From NCBI GenBank assembly GCA_044221335.1, contig JBGAPI010000032.1, positions 1-60,972 of the forward strand: a stretch of DNA of 60,972 bases, in the 5' to 3' direction. A program made the position numbers and the translations under genes. The notes under the pieces are model-generated. The model worked only from the letters and a program-made list of their open reading frames with translations. It had not been told where the DNA came from and ran no database searches. Source of the stretch: JBGAPI01 sp044221335. GTDB lineage: Bacteria; Pseudomonadota; Gammaproteobacteria; Xanthomonadales; Ahniellaceae. Shown here piece by piece: positions 16,985 through 26,488 of this stretch. Each line of letters starts with the position of its first letter. Position 1 is the stretch's first letter.

Positions 16985-18430
16985 TCAGCGCCGGATCTCC
17001 CCCGAGCGCAGCACCATCATCTTGCGGACCTGCATCTCGTGCATCGTGTGCGGCACGCCGCCCACGCCGTGGCCGGAGACCCGCAGGCCCGCGAACGGCA
17101 TCCAGTCGACCCGGAACGCGGTGTGGTCGTTGACCATGACTGCCGATGCGTCCAGGCGCTGGTAGCAGCGCATGGCGGTGTCGATGCTGCGGCTGAATAC
17201 CGCGGCCTGGAAGGCGACCGGCAGGGAGTTGGCGCGCCGGATGGCGTCGTCGACGTCCTTCGCGGTGTACACGCACACCACCGGACCGAAGATCTCCTGG
17301 GTCGAGACCTCGGCGTCCGCCGGCGGATCGAGCAGTACGGTCGGCGCGTAGCAGGTGTCGGAAATCCGTTTGCCGCCGCACAGCAGGCGCGCACCGCCGG
17401 AGACCGCGTTTCCGATCCACTGCTCCAGGCGCTTCACCTCGCTCGGATGGATCAAGGGTCCGACCTCGGTGTCGGGCGAGGTGGGGTCGCCGACCACGAG
17501 CCGATCGGCCTGCGCGGCGAGCTGGCGTGCGAAATCTTCGACGATCGCGGCTTCCACGAACACGCGCTGCACCGACACGCACACTTGGCCGGCGTGATAG
17601 AAGCCGCCCTTGGCGATCAACGGAAGGGCCTTCTCGACGTCGGCGTCGGCGGCGACCACCACCGGTGCGGCACCGCCGTGCTCGAGCGCGCAGCGTGCCC
17701 CGGGGGCGAGCTTGGCGCGCAGGTCCCAGCCCACGCGCGCGCTGCCGATGAAACTCAGGAAGGACACGCGCGGATCGCTGGCGAGGCGGCTGGTGAGATC
17801 GTTGCTCTCGGGCAGGAAGGGCATGCACCACTCCGGCGGCAGCCCGGCCTCACGCAGGATGTCCACCAACCGGAAGCACGACAGCGGCGTGGCTTTGGCC
17901 GGCTTGACCAGCGCGGGGCAACCTGCGGCGATCGCTGGGCCGATCTGGTGCGCGATCAGGTTGAGGGGATGGTTGAAGGCCGAGAGCGCCAGCACCACGC
18001 CGATCGGCTCGACCTGGGTGAACGCTAGACGCCCCGCGCTGGAGGCGTCGATCGCCATCGGGATCACCTCGCCCTGGTGAGTGCGAAGCGTCTCGGCGCA
18101 CCAGCGCAGCGAGTTTTCCGCACGCTTCACCTCCACGCGGGAGTCGATCAGCGGCTTGCCGCCCTCGCGCGCGGCCTCCACGGCGAGAACCTCGGCGCGC
18201 TCGTGCAGCAGCTGGGCGGCATGCTCGAGGATCTCGATGCGGCGCGCCTGCGGCAGCCAGGCATCCCGATCGCGGTGCAAGGCGTGCGCCGTAGCCAGCG
18301 CGTGCTCGAGCGCATCGGCGTCGGCGACGGCAACCGTGCCGATCTCTTGCCGGTCGTAGGCCGAATACACCGTGACCGCCCCGGCCTTGGAGCTGGCGCC
18401 GGGAATCTTCAGTCCGTAGTCGTTTGCCAT
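16985..18430 (-). CDS. NAD(P)-dependent aldehyde dehydrogenase
   Basis: A 481-residue ALDH-superfamily enzyme oxidising an aldehyde to the acid. The catalytic cysteine is Cys284 in GQVCVSVQR and the general base is Glu250. The latter lies in LEHGG, where most family members have LELGG, so the residue after the base is unusual. Asn153 in FNHPL is the oxyanion asparagine. The layout resembles lactaldehyde and phosphonoacetaldehyde dehydrogenases, but the substrate cannot be assigned. It is transcribed divergently from the dehalogenase gene. Confidence 0.9.
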   Translation of the reverse strand: MANDYGLKIPGASSKAGAVTVYSAYDRQEIGTVAVADADALEHALATAHALHRDRDAWLPQARRIEILEHAAQLLHERAEVLAVEAAREGGKPLIDSRVEVKRAENSLRWCAETLRTHQGEVIPMAIDASSAGRLAFTQVEPIGVVLALSAFNHPLNLIAHQIGPAIAAGCPALVKPAKATPLSCFRLVDILREAGLPPEWCMPFLPESNDLTSRLASDPRVSFLSFIGSARVGWDLRAKLAPGARCALEHGGAAPVVVAADADVEKALPLIAKGGFYHAGQVCVSVQRVFVEAAIVEDFARQLAAQADRLVVGDPTSPDTEVGPLIHPSEVKRLEQWIGNAVSGGARLLCGGKRISDTCYAPTVLLDPPADAEVSTQEIFGPVVCVYTAKDVDDAIRRANSLPVAFQAAVFSRSIDTAMRCYQRLDASAVMVNDHTAFRVDWMPFAGLRVSGHGVGGVPHTMHEMQVRKMMVLRSGEIRR

Positions 18431-18674
18431 CGATCAGGCCCTCTTGAGTGCGTGCACCATTCGTAGCACGGTTCCGGTGGCCGGCGCCTGCGATTCGCGG
18501 TCACCGGGACGGCCAATCCTACGTCGTGAACCGACCGCCCGACCACCGCCGGAGCGAGCGGCGAGGCACGGCGCCGGACGCCGCGACCGCATTCCGGTCG
18601 AAGCCGGTCGCGAATCGGCGCTGTCGACCCACGACCGTGGCATCCTCGGCAGGTCCGACGAGGAGGAGTCGCGC

Positions 18675-19568
18675 ATGAACGCGTTGCGCACGCCCGAGGA
18701 GCGCTTCGCGGCGTTGCCCGGCTTCGAGTTCGCGCCGAGCTATGTCGACGACTTGCCCGGCTACGTCGGTCTGCGGCTGCACTATCTGGATCTGGGCCCA
18801 AGCCGCGCGGACGTGGTCTGGCTGTGCCTGCACGGACAGCCCACCTGGAGCTATCTGTACCGGCACATGATCCCGCGCTTCCTGGCGGCGGGGCATCGTG
18901 TGGTCGCGCCGGACTTGTTCGGCTTCGGGCGCTCGGACAAACCGGTGGAGGACACGATCTATACCTTCGACTTCCACCGCGGCAGCCTGCTCGCGCTGGT
19001 GGAGCGACTCGACCTGCGCGGCGTTCGGCTGGTTTGCCAGGACTGGGGCGGGGTGTTGGGACTCACGCTGCCGATGGAAGCCCCCGTGCGCTACGCCGGG
19101 CTGCTGGTGATGAACACCGGCCTCGGCACCGGCGACGTGCCTCTGGGCGAAGGCTTTCTCGCCTGGCGCGCCTTCGTGCGCACTCAGCCCGACCTGGACA
19201 TCCGCGCGCTCATGCTGCGCTCGACTCCCACGCTTTCGGCATCCGAGGCCGATGCCTACGCCGCCCCCTTCCCCGATCGCGATTTCAAGGCCGGCGTGCG
19301 CCGCTTCCCCGACTTGGTTCCCGACCACCCGGACGCGCCGGGTGCTGCGTGCTCGCGCCAGGCCCGCGAGTGGTGGCGAAGCCAGTGGCAGGGCCGCAGC
19401 CTGATGGCGATCGGCATGCAGGATCCCGTACTCGGTCCACCGGCCATGCGCTACCTGCACGCGCAGATCCGCGGCTGCCCCCCGCCGATGGAGATCGCCG
19501 AGGCAGGTCACTTCGTCCAGGAATGGGGAGCGCCGATCGCAGACACCGCGATCGCGGCGCTGTCCTGA
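18675..19568 (+). CDS. Haloalkane dehalogenase (DhlA-like, subfamily I)
   Basis: A 297-residue alpha/beta hydrolase that should cleave carbon-halogen bonds to give alcohol and halide. The nucleophile Asp123 is followed by halide-binding Trp124 (CQDWGG), Trp164 aligns with the second halide-binding Trp175 of Xanthobacter DhlA, and Asp250 and His279 complete the triad. Segments such as DAYAAPFPDRDFKAGVRRFP, MAIGMQD and EIAEAGHFVQE match DhlA nearly word for word. The cap lacks the short internal duplication of DhlA. A GAGGAGG ribosome site fixes the ATG; the frame is open further upstream. A dehydrogenase on the other strand might use the resulting aldehyde. Confidence 0.92.
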   Translation: MNALRTPEERFAALPGFEFAPSYVDDLPGYVGLRLHYLDLGPSRADVVWLCLHGQPTWSYLYRHMIPRFLAAGHRVVAPDLFGFGRSDKPVEDTIYTFDFHRGSLLALVERLDLRGVRLVCQDWGGVLGLTLPMEAPVRYAGLLVMNTGLGTGDVPLGEGFLAWRAFVRTQPDLDIRALMLRSTPTLSASEADAYAAPFPDRDFKAGVRRFPDLVPDHPDAPGAACSRQAREWWRSQWQGRSLMAIGMQDPVLGPPAMRYLHAQIRGCPPPMEIAEAGHFVQEWGAPIADTAIAALS

Positions 19569-19790
19569 GCGGGCGCCGACCGCGAACGAGTCCGGCCTCG
19601 TGGTCAGGCCGAAGCCCGGCATCGTCCGAGCGGATCTGCCGGTCGACGCGTCGCGTCGCGAGCCAAGGGTGATCGGCGACCGCATTGCGACGGGCGCTGG
19701 GCGGGCCCTGCCCGCCAACGCGAGGGTTCACGCTTCGCTCGCTTTGTCCGACGTGATCGTAACGGCGGCTAGGGCCTGCCCTCCGACAAG

Positions 19791-19824
19791 AACGACGACG
19801 GCCGCAATTGCGGCCGTCGTCGTT
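19791..19824. repeat. Perfect 34-bp palindrome
   Basis: Arms of 17 bases (19791-19807 and 19808-19824) are exact reverse complements with a central AATT. It lies 222 bases after the dehalogenase gene. It can fold into a long stem on either strand and may be a bidirectional terminator or a protein-binding operator. The flanking T run is short. Confidence 0.6.
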
Positions 19825-19838
19825 TCACCGAAAGAAGA

Positions 19839-19893
19839 AGCCCGCCAACCGGCCGTAGGGGAGGGGTCTGACGGCCTGGTTGGCTGGCGGGCT
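19839..19893 (-). terminator. Probable terminator of the phasin gene
   Basis: Read on the minus strand, AGCCCGCCA (19885-19893) pairs with TGGCGGGCT (19839-19847), with further pairing between GGCCGT and ACGGCC inside, followed by CTTCTTTC. It stands about 90 bases after the phasin stop. Confidence 0.65.
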
Positions 19894-19980
19894 GAAAAAG
19901 TGGCGAGCGTCACTCGCCGTCTTGCGTCTCACCGGCGCCGCGGACGGCACCGTCAAAGCAACCTCAATCGCGCAAGCGCC

Positions 19981-20592
19981 TTACTGCTCGATCGCCTTGC
20001 GCGCCTTCTTGACGGCGGCCTTCACCACCTCGGCGGCGGCGACCTGCGCCTCGCCGGCGGCTTCCGCCATCATCGCCACGCTCTGGCGCGCCTTGTCGAC
20101 GCTGCGCGAGACCGACGCGGCGGCGGACTTCTTCGCCGGCGCCTTCTTCGCGACGGCCGGCTTGGCCGCCGCCTTGCCGTCGGCGTTGAGCTTGCGCACC
20201 GCGCGGTTCAGTTCCTCGACCCGCTCGATCAGCGCCTTCATCTCGTCACGCCCCGGCACGCCGAGACGGTTCAGGGTGCGCGACACGCGGTCCTCGAACA
20301 CGCCTTCGAGCTTGTCCCAGGTGTCGGCCGCACGCTCCTTCACCTGCGCCACGGTCGCCTCGACGGCGTCGCGCGCCACGTCGACCTTGCCGGTCGCGAA
20401 CTGGCGGGTCTTGTGCTCGATGTTGAGGCCTTCCTTCACCAGCGACTCGAACAGCCTGCCGCCTTCCGACTGCGCGCGGGTGAACGCGCCCATGCCGGCC
20501 GACCAGATCTGGCGCGCGGTTTCCTGCAGCGACTTTTGCGATACGGTGCCGCGCTGCGGCGCCGCCTTCTTCTTGAGCTTGGCCTTGGCCAT
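19981..20592 (-). CDS. Phasin / PHA granule-associated protein (PhaF-like)
   Basis: A 203-residue protein starting MAKAKLKKKAAPQRGTVSQK. The first 135 residues form an amphipathic helical phasin region (QIWSAGMGAFTRAQSEGGRL), and an alanine/lysine/proline-rich histone-like stretch (AKPAVAKKAPAKKSAA) follows before a final helix. Such proteins coat polyhydroxyalkanoate granules and can bind DNA. A GAGAGGAATCC ribosome site fixes the ATG at 20592. No PHA synthase gene is in the window; a second PHA-associated gene lies near 26.6 kb. Confidence 0.85.
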   Translation of the reverse strand: MAKAKLKKKAAPQRGTVSQKSLQETARQIWSAGMGAFTRAQSEGGRLFESLVKEGLNIEHKTRQFATGKVDVARDAVEATVAQVKERAADTWDKLEGVFEDRVSRTLNRLGVPGRDEMKALIERVEELNRAVRKLNADGKAAAKPAVAKKAPAKKSAAASVSRSVDKARQSVAMMAEAAGEAQVAAAEVVKAAVKKARKAIEQ

Positions 20593-20923
20593 GGATTCCT
20601 CTCCCGGAAATGTGGATCGCATTCGCGATGTGGGAGGAAATCTATGAACGCTGCATAGAGCGATCACACTACGCTGTCGCGAGCCGGCAATCGTGCCGGG
20701 ACGGTCGTCGCAACCGTGGTGCGCTCTGTGGGTCGACCGGACGGCGACTCCTGCTCAAGCGGAACGTTGAGTCAATCGCGTGCAATGCGCAGCAGATTGC
20801 AGCGCTCGAGCGAGACGACCGACATCGCTTGATCTCGGTCGGGCGCGCCGTGACCGGGCAGCACCGCGCTTCACTGCGTCAAACAGCGCGTGCACGCCGA
20901 GCGGCGATCGTCGAAGCGAAGCG
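20593..20923. other. Gap upstream of the phasin gene
   Basis: This 331-base stretch lies between two minus-strand genes. It should hold the phasin promoter, but no -35/-10 pair stands out. No repeat or RNA gene was recognised. Confidence 0.4.
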
Positions 20924-22156
20924 TCAATGCACGCGCTGTTTGAGGGCGGCGTCGAGGTCGTCCAGCGCATGGCGCAGTTCCAGCGTCGGGCGGGTGAAGC
21001 GCGGCTTGCGGCCGAGGCCGGTCAGAAGGCCGCGGCGGCGGTCGCGCAGGATCTCGTCGCGGATCCTGATGCCGTGACGCGCCAGCACCGGCTCGAGCTC
21101 GGCGCGGCGGCGGCGCAGGTCGTCGAGCGTCGCCCGGTAGGCGTGCTCGGTCAGGCGGCGGCGGCTCTGGTAGCTGAAGATGTTGGTGAAGAACATTTCG
21201 GCGTCGTCGACGTTGGGCTCGAACACCATCAGGTCGGTGCCCTCGTGCTGGGTGCGGTACTTGTCGAGGCCGACCTGCATGCGCGACTTCAACAGCGTGC
21301 GGAAGGTCTGCGACAGCACCGCCGGCAGCCCGGCGTCGATCAGGTTCTCCGGCACCGGCTTGCCGTTGCGCACGGCGACGTTGGCGTCGAAGGGCACCAG
21401 CGGATTGAGCCCGATGACGAGGTCGGCGCCGTGCTCCATCGCCACCGAGGCGTGCAGCGTTCGGCGCAACGCGCCGTCGACATAGTGCTTGCCATTGATC
21501 TCGACCGGCGGATACAGGCCGGGCAGGGCGGCGCTGGCGGCGACGGCCTGCGAGATCGGCACGCGGTCGAGCCCGGCAGCGCCGAAGTGGGCGGTGACCC
21601 CGGTGTCGAGTTCGACGGCCACCACGTACAGCTTGCGCTGCAGCTTGCGGAAGTCGTTGCCGCGGCCGTGGGTCTCGAACACCTCGCGGAGGAATTCCTC
21701 CAGGCCGGCGTTGTTGAAGAGGCCGGTCGGGATCAGCGTCGCCAGGCGGCCGATCATCGCGGTGAAGTTGGAATCGAGCGGATGGCTCACGACGTCGGCC
21801 AGCCAGCCGGCGAGCAGACGCGGCAGTGTCGACAGCCGGCGCGCGTATTCGGTGAATGCCGGCATCAGGAAGCGCGACGGGGAGAACTTCACCGACTTCG
21901 ATTCGCCGGTGATGAAGATCCGGCACATCTCGGCCGTATTGATCCCGTTGGCGAGGCCCGCGGCGAGGAAGGACCCCGAGCTCACGCCGACGTAGACCCC
22001 GAGGCGGGTGAAATCGACGCCCTCCAGCGCCTCCTCCAGTGCCCGCAACGCGCCGAGTTCGTACATGCCACCGATCGGGCCGCCGCCGGCGATCGCGAGG
22101 CCGATCGTGCTGCGGGCGGGAGTGCGGGGCTTGCTGGCGGCTTGGAGTACGAGCAT
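20924..22156 (-). CDS. Patatin-like phospholipase
   Basis: A 410-residue patatin-family acyl hydrolase. The glycine-rich oxyanion loop GGGPIGGMYELGAL is at residues 24-37, the nucleophile Ser59 lies in GVSSG, and the catalytic Asp227 is in YVDGALR, so the Ser-Asp dyad is complete. No signal peptide is evident. The chosen ATG gives MLVLQAASKP; the frame is open further upstream without a good ribosome site. In PHA-producing bacteria patatin proteins sometimes act on granules; the nearby phasin makes this worth noting but not certain. Confidence 0.88.
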   Translation of the reverse strand: MLVLQAASKPRTPARSTIGLAIAGGGPIGGMYELGALRALEEALEGVDFTRLGVYVGVSSGSFLAAGLANGINTAEMCRIFITGESKSVKFSPSRFLMPAFTEYARRLSTLPRLLAGWLADVVSHPLDSNFTAMIGRLATLIPTGLFNNAGLEEFLREVFETHGRGNDFRKLQRKLYVVAVELDTGVTAHFGAAGLDRVPISQAVAASAALPGLYPPVEINGKHYVDGALRRTLHASVAMEHGADLVIGLNPLVPFDANVAVRNGKPVPENLIDAGLPAVLSQTFRTLLKSRMQVGLDKYRTQHEGTDLMVFEPNVDDAEMFFTNIFSYQSRRRLTEHAYRATLDDLRRRRAELEPVLARHGIRIRDEILRDRRRGLLTGLGRKPRFTRPTLELRHALDDLDAALKQRVH

Positions 22157-22329
22157 GAGGAGTCCGACGGTCGAAAGCGGGGGATTGTAGGCAAAGCCGC
22201 TGGAGCATGTCGTCGACGGTACTCCGGCGCCGTCGCGGTGACGATGTTTTGAAATGCGCGGCGCGATCCGCCGGCCGATCCGGCGTCGCACCATTGTGCC
22301 GGCGCGAAAGTGGCCCATATGCTGGCCGC

Positions 22330-23043
22330 ATGACCGTGACCTCCGCCGAACAGGTCGTCGAACTCGCCGCCACCATCGCCCGCGAACGCCAGCCGGTCGA
22401 TGCCGGGCTCCGGCAGGCGCTGTCGTCGCTGCAGACCTGGCAGAGCCGGCGCCTGTCGCGTTCCTTCGCGGACCTGCGCGAGATGCCGCGCTACTCGCTC
22501 GCCACCGCGTTCTTCCTCGACGAGCTCTACGGCGATCGCGACGTGTCCTGGCGCGATCGCGACCTGAATCGCGTGCTGCCCTACTTCAAGCGCTGGCTGC
22601 CGCGCTCGCTGCTGACTACCCTCAGCCTGACCCTGGAACTCGACCTGATCAGCCATCGCCTGGATGTCGCGATGGCGGAGCGCCTGGTCGAGCGGCCGCT
22701 GGAGGAGGGACTCGCCGGCGTGTCGCGCTACGCCGCGACCTACCGCCAGGTCGGACGGGCCGACGAGCGCGCGCGCCAGCTCGACCTCCTGCAGGTGATC
22801 GGACGCGAGATCGACCGCTGGGCGCAGTCCCCGCTGCTGCCGGCGCTGCTGAAGCTCGCGCGAGGGCCGGCGAAGGGTGCGGGACTCGACCAGCTGCACG
22901 GTTTCCTGGGGCGGGGATTCGCCGCGTTCCGCCACATGCGGGGCGCCGAGTTCTTCCTCGCGACGATCGACGAACGCGAACGCCACGCCTCGTCCCGGAT
23001 GTTCGCGGCGCACCCGCGCCCGTTCGAGGTGCCTTCCGGCTAG
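22330..23043 (+). CDS. Conserved hypothetical protein with FFLDELYGDRD motif
   Basis: A 237-residue, arginine-rich and mainly helical protein. It holds RYSLATAFFLDELYGDRDVS and RDRDLNRVLPYFKRWLP, a pattern I recall from uncharacterised proteobacterial proteins, but no function is known to me. There is no signal peptide or membrane segment. The ATG at 22330 is preferred because the frame upstream is low in plausible coding character. It is divergent from the patatin gene. Confidence 0.75.
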   Translation: MTVTSAEQVVELAATIARERQPVDAGLRQALSSLQTWQSRRLSRSFADLREMPRYSLATAFFLDELYGDRDVSWRDRDLNRVLPYFKRWLPRSLLTTLSLTLELDLISHRLDVAMAERLVERPLEEGLAGVSRYAATYRQVGRADERARQLDLLQVIGREIDRWAQSPLLPALLKLARGPAKGAGLDQLHGFLGRGFAAFRHMRGAEFFLATIDERERHASSRMFAAHPRPFEVPSG

Positions 23044-23187
23044 CCCGCTCGCGGGTCCGGTCCGGGCCTGCCGCGCCCCCCTCGGCAGCGCTCGCGTAAT
23101 AGTGCGTAACAGGAATCTCGGCCGCAGTGACCTTCCCGGCGGTCCAAAGACGTTAATGTGTGACCGATTTCACGAGGAACGGTGGTA

Positions 23188-25956
23188 ATGCGCACGCCCG
23201 ATTTCGGCTACACCCCGCCGCCGACGGAGACGGCACCGGCATTGACGGTGCTGGCGCAGCGTACCGACCTCGCGCCGAAGGTCCGCAGCCTGCTGCACGG
23301 GGTGAATTCGATCTCGGCCGCTCTGTTCACCCGCCACGTCAACGAGGCGATCGACAACTTCGAGCAGGCGCTGTTCACCAGCGCCGAGCGCGCGCGCAGC
23401 AACGACGTGCAGAACAGGTTCTTCGACAGCCTGCGCGAGGTGAAGCGGCGGCGCATCGACATCACGCCGCGCTTCCTCGCGGTGATCGAGGACGCCATCG
23501 CGAACTTCGACCGTGACCTCGACAAGAAGCACAGCGTGCACCCGGCCGCGAGCGGCGGCATGGACGAAGGCGGCAAGCTCGGCCTGATCGCGCACAACGA
23601 CCTCGAGGAGTCGCTGGCGCTGCAGGAGATCGCCGCCAAGGCCGAGGTTCGCCAGAGTCAGCCGCTGTATGCGCTCGGCCACCGCTTCGCCGTGCTGGCC
23701 GCCGCGCCGCTGATCGAGGCCGACGCATTGGCGATCGGTCCGGCTCGGATCGCCGACGCCGCGCGCCTGTCCACGGCCGACCTCGACCTCCCGATCGACC
23801 ATCGGGTGATGTTCTACCGCAGCTTCGATCACGCGGTGATGATCGAACTGCGCAACCTTTATGACGCGCTGAACGAGTACTTCTCGCAGCATCGGATCCT
23901 GCGCCATCTCCGCGCCCAGCCGTTTCGCGGCAAGGGTGCGGCTCCGGCGGCACCCGCGACCACGGTCGACGCGAGTGCGGCCAAGCGCGACGCCAAGACA
24001 GCCAATGGCCCCGAGACGGCTGGCCAGGACGGCGAGCCCGCCGTCGCGGGGGGCGATGGTGGTGCCTGGGGGGGCGATGGCGGCCATCCGGGCAGCGCCC
24101 ACGGCAGCTCCGGCCGTTTCCCCGGGCCAGGGCGCGAACCCGGCCTGGAACCGGCCAGCCCGTCCGGACCGTCGGACGGTGCTGTTCAGGTCGGTCCGGG
24201 CGGGCAGGGCGTGTCGCCGGGATGGGCGTACGACCACCCCGCCGATCCGGCCGGAGGCGAACATGGCGCCGCATCGGCTCCGCGCGTCCGTGCAGAGGGC
24301 ATGGGCCCGTCGGCCGCTCATCGCGGCGGCCACGCCAACGCGCCGCTCGGCCCATCCAACGCCGCGGCGGGCAGTTCCGAGGGGGGCGGCGAGGCCGACC
24401 CCGACTCGCAGATGTTCACCATCCTGCGCGGCCTGCTGTGGGATCGCCGCAGGACGGCCGCGTCCGGCGCGGTCAATTCGAACGCAGGCGCGAGCCCCGC
24501 GCCCGCGGCGGGCACGCCGACGATCAGCCGCAAGGACGCGCAGTACGTCGCGACGGCCGACGACGTGCAGGCGACACTGAACATGCTGCAGCGCCGCCCC
24601 GCGCCGCCGATGGTGGTGGGCGGGCGGCCGGTGCCGCGGACCATCGATCACCTCAAGCAGGACATGCTGGGCCAGTTGCGCAGCTTCAGTCCGGACGGCA
24701 CGCCTCCGCGCTTCGCCGAGGAGGACAGCGACACGATGGACCTGGTCGGCATGCTGTTCGACCATGTCGGCAAGCTCGCGCATGCGGACAGCGGCACCCA
24801 GAGCCTGATGACTTCGCTGCAGGTGCCGGTGCTGCGGGTCGCGCTGAAGGACAAGACCTTCTTCTCGCGCAAGGCGCACCCCGCCCGCAAGCTGCTCAAC
24901 ACCATCGCGGAGACCGGGACGCACTGGATCGACCACGCCGACGGCGAGGTCGACCGCTCGCTGGTCGACAAGATGCGGCTCATGGTCGAGCGGGTCAGCA
25001 ACGACTTCGACGGCGATGTCGGCCTGTTCGAGGACATGCTGGGCGACCTCACCCAGCACATGAGCATGCTGACCCGCAAGGCCGAAGTCGCCGAGCGCCG
25101 CCACGTCGAGGCGGCGAAGGGGCGCGAGAAGCTGGAGCTCGCGCGCGAACAGGCGGCGTCGGCGATCGCCCACCGGGTGGAGCAGCACAAGCCGACCAAG
25201 CTCCTGCGCACCGTGCTGGAGCAGGGCTGGACCGACGTACTTGCGCTGACCCTGCTGCGCCAGGGCGAACAGAGCCCGGTCTACAAGCGCCGGCTCGAGG
25301 TCGCCGACCAGCTGATCGCGGCCGAATTGTCGGCGCGCGCCGGCAACGACGCCTCGAAGAGCCGCGGCAACGACGAGCTGCGCCAGGAGGTCGAAGCCGG
25401 CCTCGACCAGGTCGGACTGCACCGGGACGACGTGCAGACCGTGGTGAAGAAGCTGTTCACCCCGGAAGACGAGGCGCAGGACGAGAACCCGGTCTCGCAG
25501 ACCGAAGTGGCGCTGAAGCTGAAGAACAAGGCCCACGTCGGCGTCGACGCCGCCGAGGCCGGCGCGCCGAAGCCGGCGCCCGGGAAGTTCCAGGGCGCTC
25601 CCCTCAACGCCGAAGAGGAGCGCATGCTGGAGCGTCTCGGCAAGGTCCCCTTCGGTACCTGGTTCGAGTTCGTCGTCAACCAGCAGGGCCAGCGGGTGCG
25701 ACGCAAGCTGTCCTGGTTCTCGCCGGTGACGCGGCGCTGCCTGTTCGTCAACCAGCGCGGCGCGCGATCCGTGGAGACGAGCATGGATCAGCTGGCGCGC
25801 GACCTGGTGCGCGGGCAGGTGCTGTTCATCGAGCCGCAGTCGGATTCGCTGGTCGACCGCGCCTTGCGCGCGATCCGCGATTCGTTGCAGAGTCTGGTCG
25901 GGCGCGGGTCGGACGGAGATTCCGCCCTGGCGGCCCAGCCCGCATCGGGCAGTTGA
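23188..25956 (+). CDS. DUF1631 family protein
   Basis: A 922-residue soluble protein of the DUF1631 family, sometimes wrongly labelled thymidine phosphorylase. The N-terminal helical domain (to about 250) contains SISAALFTRHVNEAIDNFEQ. A Gly/Ala/Pro-rich disordered linker spans about 255-420. The C-terminal half holds a helical core and ends in a domain around FGTWFEFVVNQQGQRVRRKL and LFVNQRGARS, which resembles PilZ-type beta-barrels. It may belong to c-di-GMP signalling, as the next gene codes for a PilZ protein 30 bases on. The ATG at 23188 follows GAGGAAC. Confidence 0.88.
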   Translation: MRTPDFGYTPPPTETAPALTVLAQRTDLAPKVRSLLHGVNSISAALFTRHVNEAIDNFEQALFTSAERARSNDVQNRFFDSLREVKRRRIDITPRFLAVIEDAIANFDRDLDKKHSVHPAASGGMDEGGKLGLIAHNDLEESLALQEIAAKAEVRQSQPLYALGHRFAVLAAAPLIEADALAIGPARIADAARLSTADLDLPIDHRVMFYRSFDHAVMIELRNLYDALNEYFSQHRILRHLRAQPFRGKGAAPAAPATTVDASAAKRDAKTANGPETAGQDGEPAVAGGDGGAWGGDGGHPGSAHGSSGRFPGPGREPGLEPASPSGPSDGAVQVGPGGQGVSPGWAYDHPADPAGGEHGAASAPRVRAEGMGPSAAHRGGHANAPLGPSNAAAGSSEGGGEADPDSQMFTILRGLLWDRRRTAASGAVNSNAGASPAPAAGTPTISRKDAQYVATADDVQATLNMLQRRPAPPMVVGGRPVPRTIDHLKQDMLGQLRSFSPDGTPPRFAEEDSDTMDLVGMLFDHVGKLAHADSGTQSLMTSLQVPVLRVALKDKTFFSRKAHPARKLLNTIAETGTHWIDHADGEVDRSLVDKMRLMVERVSNDFDGDVGLFEDMLGDLTQHMSMLTRKAEVAERRHVEAAKGREKLELAREQAASAIAHRVEQHKPTKLLRTVLEQGWTDVLALTLLRQGEQSPVYKRRLEVADQLIAAELSARAGNDASKSRGNDELRQEVEAGLDQVGLHRDDVQTVVKKLFTPEDEAQDENPVSQTEVALKLKNKAHVGVDAAEAGAPKPAPGKFQGAPLNAEEERMLERLGKVPFGTWFEFVVNQQGQRVRRKLSWFSPVTRRCLFVNQRGARSVETSMDQLARDLVRGQVLFIEPQSDSLVDRALRAIRDSLQSLVGRGSDGDSALAAQPASGS

Positions 25957-25986
25957 TTCACGCGCACGAGCTTCGGGAGCGCTGCC

Positions 25987-26337
25987 ATGGTGGAACACCG
26001 CCGCTCGCAACGAAAACGCGCCAGCCAGACGATCACGGTGACCAACTCGCTGAACGGGGAGGTCATCGGCACCATCAGCAACCTCTCGGTCGACGGCCTG
26101 ATGCTGGTCGGCACCCGTGCCTTCCGCGAAGACGCCCTTTATCAGGTCCAGTTCCAGCTCCCGGGGGCGGAAGGGGCGAGCCCACGCGGCATCGAGGTCG
26201 GCCTGCACGAACAGTGGCAGGAGCCGTCACGCTTCGGTGGCCAGTACTTCGTCGGATTCCGCATCATCGATGTCGGCCCGGACGACCTCCACGCGATGCA
26301 GGCCTGGATCAACCTGCCGGGAAGCCAGTTCGACTAG
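25987..26337 (+). CDS. PilZ domain protein
   Basis: A 116-residue single-domain protein. The c-di-GMP-binding elements are visible: the RRSQRKR cluster at residues 5-11 and NLSVDGLML at 32-40, matching the RxxxR and (D/N)xSxxG motifs. It probably acts as a cytosolic c-di-GMP receptor. It follows the DUF1631 gene closely and is likely in the same operon. Confidence 0.88.
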   Translation: MVEHRRSQRKRASQTITVTNSLNGEVIGTISNLSVDGLMLVGTRAFREDALYQVQFQLPGAEGASPRGIEVGLHEQWQEPSRFGGQYFVGFRIIDVGPDDLHAMQAWINLPGSQFD

Positions 26338-26488
26338 CGGAAGGTCCTGCGCGATCCCCCCCGACAACAGAAAATCGCTGCACGGGAACGGACGTGGCTC
26401 TTCGATCCGGGGTGCATCCGGCGCTGCGTGCGGCGCGTACTCGGCCCGGCTCCTGAGGCTCAGCCGCGCTTCGACCGGAGGATTTCAG

